Source: Symbiodinium natans
Taxonomy: Eukaryota; Sar; Dinophyceae; Suessiales; Symbiodiniaceae
Reading direction: 5' to 3'
NCBI GenBank assembly: GCA_905221605.1
Contig: CAJNDS010000224.1
Coordinates: 186,001 to 250,000 of the forward strand
DNA length: 64,000 nucleotides
Below, piece after piece: positions 32,864 to 44,380 of this stretch (within the stretch, counting starts at the first letter, position 1; every line of letters starts with the position of its first letter). A program made the translations under genes and the position numbers. Under the pieces are notes generated by a model. That model did no database searches and was not told where the DNA came from. It saw only the letters and a program-made list of their open reading frames with translations.

Positions 32864-34698
32864 GGTGGTCATCGCACATTGTGACAGACCGCTGGGCTGG
32901 GTCTCCAAGTTTGCCCTTTGGGCGGCATATTTGGGAACAAGAGGGTTTAGGGTGTAGGGTTTAGGGTTTAGGGTTTAGGGGGATCTCTCCTTTTTTTGTC
33001 TCGGCGGCCTATATCGTCCCGTCTCTCCCGGATGTTGTTTGGTCAGGTCACGCGGAACGTGTCCAACGTGACCATCATCAGCAAGTGCAACCAGACGGTC
33101 GAAGGGGCTCCTCCGCAAGCTCGGATCGCGCCTCGTTTTGAGGGTCCTCTCTTACCATGTTCTACCCCCCCTTAATACTGAGAGTCTTGAATATGCGTGA
33201 AAGTATCCTCCCCCGCCTACTAAAATCCCTATTAAGGACTCTTGGGGTAGAAGGGCGAACATCCCATTTTTGGCTTCCAGGGGATGGGGACAAAATCTGC
33301 TCCTACTCTTCGCTTCACTTGTCTTTACACATCGTATGAGTAGATGCCACACGTAAGCCTTGAAAACAAGTTTATTTCAGGGAGTTCGAGGAACTGGGAG
33401 GGGGACTCCCCTGAGGGGGATATGGGGCTAGTAGGGCTTTGGGGCTTGGCTTTGATTTGCTTCGGAGACTTCGGGAAGGTGCGGTTGGGCAACGTGGGCC
33501 GCTGCGATCACTCCTACGCGCACTGGCTGGCGCAGCTGCAGGATCGCGTACCATCGGACCGGCAAGGCAGCGACCTGATCCTGCGCTTCTGCTCAAGTTG
33601 GTTTTTGGGGCAAGATGTGTTCGCTCTTCGCTTCTTTCTTTCCAATCAGCAGAAGGCACAGAGGGCATCTAGGCCACGATATGAACCAGAATGTAAGCCA
33701 TAGTATAAACCGTAATATAGACCAGCATATCAACCAGAGATGGCTCTTCAGGTTCATCAAGGACAACGACATGTCTGCGCGCTACAGTGAGCATGGCGTC
33801 ATGGACCGGGCAGTGCCGCCCGGGCTGCTCTTAAGTGCGACTTCGAGGTTTGTTTGGCTCTGTCTGTGAGGCGCCCAAAAACGAATCGAAGGCTGTGCTT
33901 GGGGTTGTTTTCAGGAGCAGTCAAGGCCCTTCGATGAGATGGTCCAATCCGCCACGGGCCCGTCGCGGTTCGCCTGTGGGCGTCAGTGGTTCTCCCGTGG
34001 CTTACTGTTGGGTTAGCAGGGAATCAGGGAATTGGGGTGCAATATATACCCTTTAAGGGGTGACATAGGGTGCCTCATTCCCCCATTTTGCCCTGCAAGA
34101 GTAAGGCAGGGGTGGCCAGCCCAGCACCTACCATGTGAAGGCCGTGCTGGGGAGCTTTGCCATGCGGGCGTACAACAGAACTGCTGGCAAGCTGGCATCC
34201 CCCCAGGGTTCTTCCGGGCCTTTTCAGTCCAAGTACAAGCACATGAGGGCCTGGATGCAAGATGTGGGTATCGCGGAACTCCTGAAGAACCAGACGGTTG
34301 TGCGCGTGTGCTACGGCGGCGCATTTCTCACAACCTACTCGCAGACGGTACTTCCGGCTTCGAGGACCTGGCAAAAGATCGAGGCGTCGCTGGCGCGGGG
34401 CGAAAGCATCGAGGAGGGCCACTTTGCGGAGAGGTCCTGGGCGGCCTTGCTGTCCACTCCACTCACTCTGCAAGACGAGGTGCCTGAGTTCTCATGTAAC
34501 AGAAACATGTTCATTCAATGCTCCACCAGATGTCTCTACGCTCCACCAAACCGGAAAAATTGCAGAGCAAGAGTCCTTGTGGAGTGGCATTGTTCAGGGA
34601 GACTGTTTTTGGCAAGAGCAGCCGAGGTGAAGGCTTTCACCTATCTCAAGACCATCCACTTCGCGCCCCCACTGAATGGCATGATCCTGCAGCGCTGA
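32864..34698 (+). CDS. DUF3431-type protein, split gene
   Basis: There are five exon pieces. About 32864-32925, after TTGCAG, reads VVIAHCDRPLGWVSKFALWA. About 33047-33114 reads VTRNVSNVTIISKCNQTVEG. About 33479-33593 reads RLGNVGRCDHSYAHWLAQLQ then SDLILRF. About 33751-33838, after CTTCAG, reads FIKDNDMSARYSEHG. About 34124 onward reads MRAWMQDVGIAELLKN, then VVRVCYGGAFLTTYSQTVLP, then EGHFAERSWAALLSTPL. The order matches DUF3431: 'vviAhy.e.l.W', 'iysKc', 'lpNvGRE.hTYl.hi', a 'vFlqg' strand, and a C-terminal 'aqFavsr..i...p..fY..l......erlWh.if'. The function of DUF3431 is not established, though it is thought glycosyltransferase-like. The last frame runs to a TGA at 34696, but its true 3' boundary is unclear. 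The intron at 33.12-33.47 kb holds a terminal-inverted-repeat element. Confidence 0.65.
33154..33266. mobile_element. Small terminal-inverted-repeat element, GGGATGTTCCCCC family
   Basis: Left end ACCATGTTCTACCCCCCTTA and right end GTAGAAGGGCGAACATCCCA, with an internal CCCTATTAAGGACTC segment shared by other copies. It lies in an intron of the DUF3431-type gene. Confidence 0.6.
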
Positions 34699-34972
34699 GC
34701 GGCGCAGCAAGCGGGGGTGGCGAGTTTGGGAGCCAAGGTCCCGAGACAGCCCAACAGTGGCTTTTGCATGGGTTCCGAAGGCGTAGGACACAGGACCACA
34801 AGGACCCTTCACTCTGGTGCTCGACACTTTCTGGGGACGCCTTCTCCTCTGCGCTGCGACTGGGACTTTGGGAGCGTGGCGTGCCCTTCACCCCAAAGAA
34901 GGGGCGCCCTTGAAAGGGAAGTGTCGGGGAGAACGCGCAACTGTTTCTTTTGTGTCTTGATGTGGCCTCCCG

Positions 34973-35122
34973 CTAGTGCGCAACGTCGGCGTCCTCTTCT
35001 TTGAGCCCTCTGCCGAGAAACCGCAGCGTCGTCGCGCGGTATACAAAGGGGTCTTCAGTGGGGTTGTTTGGTGGCTTGCAGGAAGGTCTGGGCCAGCGGA
35101 CGCTTGTGAAGCCGGCCCTTAA
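34973..35122 (+). CDS. Possible terminal exon with stop before a CCCTAAA array
   Basis: An open frame of about 49 codons reads LVRNVGVLFFEPSAEKPQRR, then RAVYKGVFSGVVWWLAG, and ends in TAA at 35120, just before a CCCTAAA array. Composition is exon-like. It may be the last exon of the DUF3431-type gene or a separate small gene; nothing recognised. Confidence 0.3.
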   Translation, partial: LVRNVGVLFFEPSAEKPQRRRAVYKGVFSGVVWWLAGRSGPADACEAGP

Positions 35123-35737
35123 AGCCCTAAACCCTAAACCCCTAAACCCCTAAACCCTGAACCCTGAACCCTAAACCCTAAACCCTAAGCCCTCGTCTCT
35201 ACATCTTTGAGAAGCCAGGGCCTTGACATGGTTTGGGGCCCCAGTGGGCCCGTGAAGTACATCGAAGCTCCCCTCAAGCCCTGAAGCCCCAAAGCCCCAG
35301 AGGGTCTCGGCCTGAAGTCCTTCCTGCGAGCCAACACCAGGTTCTTTTACCCCAATCCTAAAGCCTTTAAACCCTAAACCCTAAACCCGAAGCCCTGAGC
35401 CCTAAACCCTAAACCCTCCTAAACCTCACAGGGGGGTAGGTAAAATCTGCAATTAAAGCGGATCTGCCCCCAAGCCCGAAGTCCCAAGCCTGTGAAACAT
35501 CAAAAAAGATCAATGAAAGTTGAGAGGCTATCTATCTATATATTGGGGTTTGCGAGAATGGGGCACCCCTAGAATGACCCCCCCCCCCAAGTAGGATTTC
35601 ATTCTAATAGGGACCCCTAATTTCAGAACGCCCATATATATATATATATACATATACACATATATTTGGGTACTTTACATATATGTATGTACACATACCG
35701 AAATATACATACATTCCTAGATATTCTATGTATGCAG

Positions 35738-37092
35738 GTGACACATTCAGCCCTCGACAAGTCGATGGCAAGACGTGTTTCTTCTTTGGCACCAGCTGCT
35801 TGACTAGTGAATGCTTGGACTTGAGATACTGAACCTCAAGCCCTAAACCCCTAAGCCCCTCAACCCCCAAACCTCCAAACCCCCCAAACCCTGAATCACT
35901 GAACCCTCCAGGGCTTATGAGCGCACGGCGGAAGCAAAGTTGCCGCAGTTTCTGGGCTCCGCAGCGCCTCAGTAGACCTGCGCAGCGCCCCTCGTGTGAC
36001 CCGTTGTAAATGACGACGTGTGGCCGGTCGCAACTGACTGCCGTGCTTGGTGGTTGGCCATTGCCGGCCCAGCTCCTTGCCACTGAAAACCCCTCCCTGG
36101 CCCGAGAATCCTACAAGCCTTCTTGAGCCCCAAAAAGAGTGCCACCAGGTCTTTCGCAAGCCTCAAGAAACCAAAGAAACCCACAAAAGATCGTTGAGCC
36201 CCGACAGCCCCTAAGCTCTTGCAACCCCTGATTTTTGGCCTGAAACCCAAAAATTGCCCTCTCTGTTCAAGGCCTCTTTTGATGGAGCACCCCCCCAGCA
36301 TTACCCTATACCCTAAACCCTAAACCCTAAACCCCAAACCCTAAACCCCAAACCCTAAACCCTAAACGCTAAACCCTAAACCCTAAACCCTAAACCCTAA
36401 ACCCTAAACCCTAAACCCTAAACCCTATAACGCCCTAAGCCCTAAACCCTGAACCCTAAACCCGAAACCCTAAACCCTAAACCCTAAAATCCCTAAGCCC
36501 TAAACCCTACCCTTACAAGCTCGCCAGGCTTCACGCCCCAGAGCTGGCTGAGCCGGCTCCGAGTTTCTCCTCCGAGCCCCAGGCTTCTCCCGACTGCGCA
36601 CAAAGGGTTTAGGGTTTAGGGTTCAGGGTTTAGAGTTTAGGGTTTGGGGTTTAGGGTTTAGGGTTTCAGGGTTTTGGGTTTAGGGTTCAGGGTTGAGGGT
36701 TCAGGGTTTAGGGTTTAGGGTTTTGGGTTTGGGGTTTTGGGTTTGGGGTTTGGGGTTTTTGGGGGTTTTGGGGGCTGTTGGAGGGCCTCGGGTTTTTGGG
36801 GTTTTAGGGTTTCGGGGGGTTTAGATGATTTTTTTGGGGTTGAGGGTTTTTGGGGGGTTAGGTTTTTTGTTTTTTTTTTTTTGGGGGGGGGTTGGGGTTA
36901 TTTTTTTTTTTGGGGGGGGGGTTAGGGCTTTTTGAGGGGCTTCAGGCCTTTTTTTGGGGTTGACGGTTTTTGGGGGTTGCGGGCTTTTGGGGGATTGAGG
37001 GTTTTTTAGGGGGTTGAGGGCTTGAGGCGACCAAGCATCGTGACCCGTATTCCTTGCGCGCGCATCCCCGGAGCTGTCGCCACCCTTAAAGA

Positions 37093-37136
<44 letters not shown>

Positions 37137-40100
37137 GGGAGAGGCGGGGAGAGGCGGGGAGAGGCGGAGAGAGGCGGAGAGAGGCGGAGAGAGGCGGAGA
37201 GAGGCATAGACATTCACAGGCAAGGAACATCAATTCGGATCTCGTGTCGCGCGTTGTGTCAGATACGTTCGCCGTGTACGTGACGCGTGGCTGCATTCGG
37301 TTTAAGGATAGGGTTTAGGGCTAGGGTTTAGGGTTTAGGGCTTAGGTTTAGGGTTTAGGGGGGGGGCCTTCAGGCGTTTATGTCGAGCCTCTGCCTTGCC
37401 TCTAAACACACGATGCGCTGAGCGAACACCATCATAAGCCTCGGTGCCCATCTAAGAACCTCTAGCAAGGTCCTGAGTTTGACATTTACGAGACGACTCT
37501 TCCATACTCCGCAAATTGTAAGACGACTCTCCCATATTTCGCAAGTTGTATCCGGAAATGATCCCGAACACTTAAATCCTTTGTATCCGGAAATGATCCC
37601 GAACACTTAAATCCTTGTATCCGGAAATGATCCCGAAAACTTAACTCCTACCCCCCCCCCCCCCCCCCCCCTGAAGGCTTCGGTGTTTCGCCTGCCGCCG
37701 GGTTTGGACGCTCTGATCGCACGTCGGCGTTGAAACCCACAACCCCCAAAACATCGGGGCCGGCGGGCTTACAGTTGCCCTGCTCAAGCGAGATAACTGT
37801 TAGCTGTTAGAGTTTCCACGCGCAATCAGACTTTTGAGAGTTTGGGGTGCAAGCCCTTCCAAACTGCGACTCCTCCCTTCTCAGCCCCCAAGTCCAGAGG
37901 CAACTTTGGCCACAGGGAGCACTCAAAGCCCAGCAAAGCCTAGCTTCATTGGTCTTGTGCCTCAAGCCGAAGAACTCAGAACTCCCAGCCCAGGAACTCC
38001 CAAGAGAGCGCATTGAAGGAGCGGAAATTCCCTGGCGCCCGGTCTGATGCGCACCCAAAGGTGTGCGATTTGGTGCCTGAAGGGACCCTAAACCCTAAAA
38101 GGCCCCAAACCCCAAGCCCTAGATGCCTTAAACCCCTTAAGCCCGGAAGCCTGTCAGTGAACGAAGCCCGAAGTGGGACACGCCCGTTTTTTTTTTTTTC
38201 TCCGGTTGCTTTGGGATGCTGGCAAATTTCAAGAGGAAGCATGCCAAGCTTCAACAACACACAGGAAAGATACCTCTCAGGCTCTTTCACGAGTGTGCGA
38301 TCATATACGACAGTGCGCTCCTGTAGATTGCGCTATATTATATGATGAGCCAGCCGTTTTCGGACGTGGGTAACAAAAGGATACTTCGCCACAGGTTCCT
38401 CTCGGGGAGGCGAAGCCCCCAAACCCCCAAACCCCTAAACCCCGAAACCCCGAAACCCCGAAACCCTAAACCCTAAACCCTAAACCCTAAACCCTAAAAC
38501 TCTAAAACCCTAAAACCCGAAAACCCTAAAACCCTAAAACCCCAAACCCGAAACCCTCAACTGTAAGCGGTGACGTTTGATAAGTGGAGGGCGGCCAACC
38601 TGCAATGGCCACGGGGGTCGTATAAAGACCAGTTTAAATCCACATGTCTACGAGCCACCCCCCCCCCCCCCCCCCTTCTGCCAACCCGCCCTCCCAACCA
38701 GCCAACCCCCCCCTTCCAGCCAACCCCACTTCCGGCAATTGGCTGGAGGTGTCTGGAGGGGGGGGGTTGGGTTGGCTGTTTCCGGATGTTTACAATGCTG
38801 GCCTGACGCCGTGCTCTACGGAGGTAGTATGAAAGACCTGTTTGACTGTTTGCATGTCCGGGTCTTGAAAAGCCGGCACCGAGCCCTTAAACCCTAAACA
38901 CTAACCCCTAAACCCTAAGCCCAAACCCCAAACCCTAATCGAGGCCAACCCTAAACCCTAAACCCTAAACCCTAAACCCTAAACCCTAAACCCTAAACCC
39001 TAAACCCTAAACCCTAAACCCTAAACCCTAAACCCTAAACCCTCAACCCCAAACCCAGGATTGGCAGCCACGGTCATCCTGAAGCGTGCAGCCGCCCTTG
39101 TGTTCACATTCAGAAGTTTGGAGGCCCTGCCCTTTTTGGAGGGCTCTGGGGGGTTTAGCTTAGGGTTTAGGGTTTAGGGTTTGGGGTTTGGGGTTTGGGG
39201 TTTGGGGTTTGGGGTTTGGGGTTTGGGGTTTAGGTTTTGGGGTTTAGGGTTTGGGGTTTAGGGTGTTCAGAGGACTTCGGGTCTGGGGTCTGGGTTTAGG
39301 GTTGAATCGTCAGGGTCTAGCAGCGCCACAGGGTCATTGTGGTTAGGGTTTAGGACCTGGAGTAACCCTGTGCATACACATAGAACCCTAAACCCGAGAC
39401 CCTAAGCCCTCCACGCTAAACCCTAAACCCTAAATTCTTGGGCATGCCGAATTTTAGTGGGAAGAGGTTTTTTCCTCATGACATAGTTTCGCTCGTGTGG
39501 GTTCTTCAAGTAGCTGTGCAGACGTACACAAGGCCGCCGCGCAACCTGACTCGAGATATGTCCTACAAAACTGTTGAAGCCGCTTAAAGCCCTCTGCTTG
39601 GGCCCTGCACCCACCCGAAACCCTGAGTCTAAGGTCTAAAATCTACACAGGGTGTGGGGATCAGGTTCTCGGGCGCCGATAAACCCCTCAACCCCCCGAT
39701 GAGGCTGTCCTGCCGGAGATGCATGCCGCTATTGCCATCTCCCGCATACAGGGAAGAAGAGCCGGAAGCCAGCCCCCCCGCTTCGGCTTTTGAAGGGTTT
39801 TGGGATGTGTTGGGGCTTTGTTTTCCTTTGTTTCTAAAGTACTGAAGGGGAGGAGAGCCAGGAACCTTGAGCCAACATCTGGTGCTCATGATGTTGCTTT
39901 GAAAGAACTATGAGTCCTGAACCCTTCAGGCTTCACCCCACTAGCTGAGGACAAGCGGGCGCGCGAGGAGTTGAGTTACATGACGGATCAGGATCGTAGG
40001 GCTCAGCGGGTTCCTGGGTTGGGGATCTTGGTGGTTTAGATCATGCGATCGTGGCGAGTGGTGGCAACGGAAGAGTGTTGAACCTTTGTCCACTTAAAAC

Positions 40101-42689
40101 CCCCCAAGCCCCAAACCCCGAAACCCCTGAACCCCAAGCCCCTGAAATCCCAACTTTCCAAGCCGTGCTGCCCAGACCCAGAGCCCTTCACGCTTTGTGA
40201 ATTTCTTTGCTCTGCGAGTCGAAGACATCGTCAGAGTTTCGATGAACAAAGGGGTGTTGGGTTCAAGGCTGCAAGGACAAGAACCTTCAAGAGTATATTT
40301 CGTAATCGGGGCCTCAGAGCAGGCGACTCACACATGCTTCAAGTCCAGTCTCTCTTAAGCTGCCCTAAGCCCTAAGCCCTAAGCCCTAAACCCTAAACCC
40401 TAGACCCTAAACCCTAAACCCTAAACCCTAAACCCCAAGCCCTAAACCCGAAGACCCCGAAGCCCCTCCACCTTCCTCCCCCCCGACCCAGACCCAGGAG
40501 CTCCTTACGATGTGTCTGCCGTACATCAGGAAGAAGGCTGCCAAGTCTGACCTGGTAGCCCAGCAGGGCCCTTCTCACCTTTTTTTGCGCGGGGGTGGCG
40601 GCCCAAATTCTGTTTTTTTTTTTTTTTTTTTTTGGGGGGGGGGGGTCGGGGCTCTGGCTTTGTTGTACTTGTGGTTGCCTACTACAAAAGCCCTTGAAGC
40701 CACACAAAAATTGAGGCACCCTCTCTCTTCTCCTCGGCACGAGGCTACTTTGGGACTAGGTCTCCATATCCGTTCTAGAGTACCCAAAAAGGGATTTAGG
40801 GACTTTGAGGTTGGGAGGTTTGGGTACCCAGTAAGCCCTGAGTGGTGCAAGCTCGGAAGTCCAGAACCCAAGAAAAATGGCGGGTTTAGGGTCTAGGGTT
40901 CTTCGCGACGAATGCGGGGGCGCGCCATCTCCACATGGGAGCTCCTGCTGCGTGGCGCAGCGCCACTTCAACCCTACACCCCGTGTGCACCCTGAACTCC
41001 GAAATCTCTTCGTTTGAAGATGCTGTGGAGCCCTTGAACTGCGAACCCTTCAACCCTTGAACCCTGCCAACCCTACCCTCCAACATCCTCCAACCCTAAA
41101 CCCTAAACCCTAAGCAGGCCCTAAACCCTTCTTTGTGCTCAGGCTGCTCAATTGGACCTGCCGGCAGCCCACCTCGTGGTCGAATTGCTGGAGGCCCGGC
41201 GCCTGTTTGTTCTTTCGTTGGGAGGGGGGGGGAAGGGGGAGGAGCAGGGCTGGGTTTTCACCAGTAAAAGTCAAAGAGCCCCTTGCAGGCGGAGCTTGCC
41301 AGTCTGGCCCCTCTCACGCACTTGCGATCAAGGCGGGATCTCAAGCAGGCGGGACTGACCCAACCCCACTGCGATGTTGCCGATTCGGCCCTTGTTGTTC
41401 TGGCTCTACTTAGAGAAATCCGCTCCTGTTGGTACCAGTTCCGTTTACTCATAACGGCCTTGAGTACGTCTTTTTGTGTTGTGCAGCCCCAGTGACCACG
41501 AGTAGAACGAGGAGGCACTAACCAAGATGACAGGATGATGACGACGTGACCGCTACCTTCAGCTTCAGAGAGTACCTCTTTTTCTGAATGTTCACCCTAA
41601 ACCCTAAACCCTAAACCCTAAACCCTAAACCCTAAACCCTAAACCCTAAACCCTAAACCCTAAACCCTAAACCCTAAACCCTAAACCCTAAACCCTAAAC
41701 CCTAAACCCTAAACCCTAAACCCTAAACCCTAAACCTAAACCCTAAACCCTAAACCCTAAACCCTACCTAAACCCTAAACCCTAAACCCTAAACCCTAAA
41801 CCCTAAACCCTAAACCCTAAACCCTAAACCCTAAACCCTAAACCCTACACCCCAGACCCTAAACCCTAAACCCTAAAACGGGGCTCTCGGGAAAGGGGCT
41901 TTTCCGTCGGGTTTGGAGGGCAAGTACCCATCTGTTGGAGCTCTCCGGCCGCCGGCTGCCGACCTTAGGAAAGGGGTTAGGGTTTAGGGTTTAGGGTTTA
42001 GGGTTTAGGGTTTAGGGTTTAGGGTTTAGGGTTTAGGGTTTAGGGTTTAGGGTTTAGGGTTTAGGGTTTAGGGTTTAGGGTTTAGGGTTTAGGGTTTAGG
42101 GTTTAGGGTTTAGGTTTCAGGGTTTGGGGTTTGGGGTTTTGGGTTTAGGGGCCCAAACCCTGAAGCCCGATCCTCACAAGCCCTGAAGCCATCGAATGGT
42201 TCAGGTGATGTCCGGGATGTCCTTCCTGCACGTGGTAACGATCAGTATGTCCCAGTTGCCATGGCGCCTAGACTTTTCTTGAGCAGCTTTGTCTGTTTGA
42301 ATTTAACCCTAAACCCTAAACCCTAAACCCGAAACCCGAAACCCGAAACCCGAAACCCTAAACCCTAAACCCTAAACCTTCGACATCCAAACCCTGGGCA
42401 CACCCTCAACAGCCCTGCGCAAGACGTAATGTGCCCACACAGCGACCTCAACCATCCAAAAACCTCTAATCATCCCTGCGTCCCCGTTGATCCCTCAAAG
42501 AACCCTAAGCCCCGAAAAAGCCCTGGAGCCCTGTGGAAACCCCCCAAACCCCCAACCTTAGGTGGGGGAGGGGGCCAACTCCCTGCAAGGCAAGTGGAAG
42601 CGGCCCTCTTGGCCTTGAAGCTACAGATGCCTCCGTCGCACGGTGAGGTCCCATTGGTCCCAGTGGCACCTGCGTCGATCATGCTTTGA
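35738..42689 (+). CDS. Unrecognised split gene, paralogue copy A
   Basis: A series of small exons whose counterparts recur in the same order about 13 kb downstream. About 35738-35830 reads GKTCFFFGTSCLTSECLDLR (no clear partner). The others are 35911-35969 (AKLPQFLGSAAPQ), 37684-37727 (VFRLPPGLDALIARRR), 37985-38062 (SALKERKFPGARSDAHPK), 39059-39112 (LAATVILKRAAALVFTF), 39697-39795 (EAVLPEMHAAIAISRIQGRR), 39939-40000 (AEDKRAREELSYMTDQDRRA), 40494-40560 (ELLTMCLPYIRKKAAKSDLV), 41137-41206 (AAQLDLPAAHLVVELLEARR), 41288-41350 (AELASLAPLTHLRSRRDLKQ), 42200-42290, and 42586-42689 (EAALLALKLQMPPS ending SIML and TGA at 42687). Differences from copy B fall mainly on third codon positions, which supports real coding on this strand. 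I do not recognise the product. Copy A shows an in-frame TGA near 35.99 kb against copy B, so part may be decayed. Confidence 0.5.
36303..36740. repeat. CCCTAAA array, unique block, TTTAGGG array
   Basis: A CCCTAAA array of about 210 bases, a 70-base unique block (candidate exon 36535-36605), then a TTTAGGG/TTTTGGG array of about 135 bases. Confidence 0.9.
36535..36605 (+). CDS. Candidate exon between CCCTAAA and TTTAGGG arrays (copy A locus)
   Basis: A 70-base unique block between the array at 36303-36515 and the array starting at 36606. Two plus frames are open, one reading APELAEPAPSFSSEPQASPD. No partner was found in copy B. The bracketing arrays are the main reason to consider it an exon. 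Confidence 0.3.
37096..37206 (+). repeat. GA and GAGGCGGA microsatellite/minisatellite
   Basis: (GA)n followed by about nine GAGGCGGG/GAGGCGGA octamers. The opposite strand shows an apparent Ser/Pro/Leu-rich open frame that is only the repeat translated. Confidence 0.9.
37220..37308 (+). CDS. Candidate exon after GA repeats
   Basis: Follows an ACAG at 37218 and reads NINSDLVSRVVSDTFAVYVT, then RGCIRF, before a TTTAGGG block at 37311. Codon third positions are mixed. A tract of GA and GAGGCGGA repeats lies directly upstream. Confidence 0.3.
38930..39290. repeat. CCCTAAA array, exon, TTTGGGG array
   Basis: About fifteen CCCTAAA units to 39055, the copy A exon at 39059-39112, then TTTAGGG/TTTGGGG units from about 39155 to 39270. 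Confidence 0.9.
41593..42140. repeat. Longest opposing pair of telomere-type arrays
   Basis: About 285 bases of CCCTAAA (41593-41877) and 165 bases of TTTAGGG (41975-42140) separated by 95 unique bases. Most units are exact heptamers. This is the clearest large inverted repeat of the window. Confidence 0.95.
41880..41972 (+). CDS. Candidate exon between the two longest opposing arrays
   Basis: Ninety unique bases between a CCCTAAA array of about 285 bases and a TTTAGGG array of about 165 bases. One plus frame is open: GLSGKGLFRRVWRASTHLLE then LSGRRLPTLGK. It lies inside copy A between the 41288 and 42200 exons. No clear partner was found in copy B. Confidence 0.35.
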
Positions 42690-42953
42690 GGGTTGTGAGG
42701 GATTAAAGCCTCAACCCGAAACCCTTCATACTTAACCCTGAACCCTAAACCCTAAACCCTAAACTTTCCCTAAACCCCGGGGGGGGGGGGGGGGGTTGAG
42801 GCTCCGCGGATGCAGGAGAAGGGGGGGGGGTGGCGTGGTTGAGGGCAGATTTTCCATGGCCTCTGCGCCAGTGCCTTTGCCCACCGCAAAGCCGAATGCA
42901 AGCGAGCTGCGGAAGCCTAAGGTACGGCGGGAGAGTAGGGTTCGGTGAGGTTT

Positions 42954-43045
42954 AGGGCTAGGGTTTAGGGTTTAGGGTTTAGGGTTTAGGGTTTAGGGTT
43001 TAGGGTTTAGGGTTTAGGGTTTAGGGTTTAGGGTTTAGGGTTCAG
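42954..43045 (+). repeat. TTTAGGG array
   Basis: About twelve near-exact TTTAGGG units after the end of copy A, with no opposing array directly upstream. Confidence 0.9.
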
Positions 43046-43059
43046 GGTTGTTCTTCTCC

Positions 43060-43130
43060 ACGCCCCGGGTCTCCCGCCCCCAGAAAAAAGCCTCCCAGGC
43101 GAGATTCTTTGCAGAGAAGGAAACCCTCAA
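43060..43130 (+). CDS. Candidate exon
   Basis: Open plus frame reading RVSRPQKKASQARFFAEKET, with TTTAGGG before and CCCTAAA-type repeats after (the less common orientation). It lies just after the stop codon of copy A, so it would belong to another transcript. No family recognised. Confidence 0.25.
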
Positions 43131-43904
43131 CCTGAAACCCCAAACCCTAAACCCAAAACCCCAAACCCTAAACCCTAAACCCGAAACCCCAAACCCTAAA
43201 CCCAAACCCCAAACCCTAACCGGCAGAGAAATCCCACAGCCCAAGAGCGCCCACCCACAGGAGTCTGAGGACCCAATCCCAGCTCCTGTCATCAATCCCA
43301 GCTAATGCTATGCCCTATCACAAGGCTGTTCGTCTCAGGGCAACCCTAAACCCGAAAACCCTAAACCCTGAAACCTAAACCCTAAACCCTAAACCCAAAC
43401 CTTAATCCCAGACGCTAAACCCTAAACCCTAAACCTGAAACCCCTAAACCCCTAAACCCCCAAGCCCTAAGCCCTAAACTCAAAACCCTAGACCCTTTTG
43501 GCTGCTTTGGGGGGGGGGGGCGCCCGGGGGCGGGCTTCTGCACACCGCAACATCCGAACGCCAAAGAGAGCACGTCCGTTCCCAGAAGGCCGCCGGAAGT
43601 GCAGACGGCCAAAAGGGCCTTGGCAAGATTTTTGAAAATTGTGCTGGCCTGAAGTTTTCAGCCTGAAAGGCAGCCGGGTGCTCTTCTCCCACCTCAAGTC
43701 AACCCCTGAGTAGATCGCAAGCCATAGTGTTTACAGAACCGTGAAGCGGAGAGGGCCTATCTTCAGGTTCTTTTTTGCTTGGGTATTTCTATGTTGCTTC
43801 TTTTGCTGCTCTGCCGGTCCTCTGATCACTCGGTCCCCTGGTCTGCTGGTCGCTGCTTTTGTTTGAGTGACACGTGTCCAATGTGGAGCCCGCTGACATG
43901 TCAC

Positions 43905-44380
43905 TGCAGGTGAACTGATGGTCGTTCGACGCAAGACTGCATTGACTGCATTGGGATCAAGACGGGACTGTGGCACTGCTGGCACTGCAGTCGGGCCAAA
44001 TCAGCCATACCAATCACCGCATTCCCCCAGTCGCGCATTCTTCGACATTCGATGGGACCGGACAAAGCTCCGCGACTTTCTGCCAATCGTTGAAGATCCC
44101 GTCGGCCATTCCGGAGCTGATTCAACATGTGCAAGAGGCGCAATGCTGAGCCCTCGCTGTCCTCGTCCTCAGCTCGGCAACTCCAGAAATGTCAGTCACG
44201 ACGTTGCAGACCCTTCAAGAAGCAGCCGCGTCTTTGGTGAGTCGATTCTCGCTCGGCCGTCAGTTGCAAGGCTCCTTTGTAACTTGAACGACGGATGCAG
44301 TAATAGTTTTCCGCTCCTAGTGTCGGTCATCTGCACGGTCTTGCACCTCGCAGAGCAAGACAACGACGCTGATTTTTGAA
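43905..44380 (+). other. Array-free region with possible short exons
   Basis: This half-kilobase lacks telomere-type repeats. A 153-codon open frame covers it, but a different plus frame holds two more protein-like pieces: FCQSLKIPSAIPELIQHVQE near 44078-44140, and SVTTLQTLQEAAASLVSRFS near 44190-44250. They are separated by about 40 bases ending in CCTCAG. They may be exons with a very short intron. No family recognised, and the strand is not proven. Confidence 0.3.

Noticed and set aside
41593-42140. Chromosome end or telomere
   Set aside because: Arrays of both orientations occur throughout the window with unique and coding sequence on both sides, so these are interspersed interstitial repeats, not a terminus.
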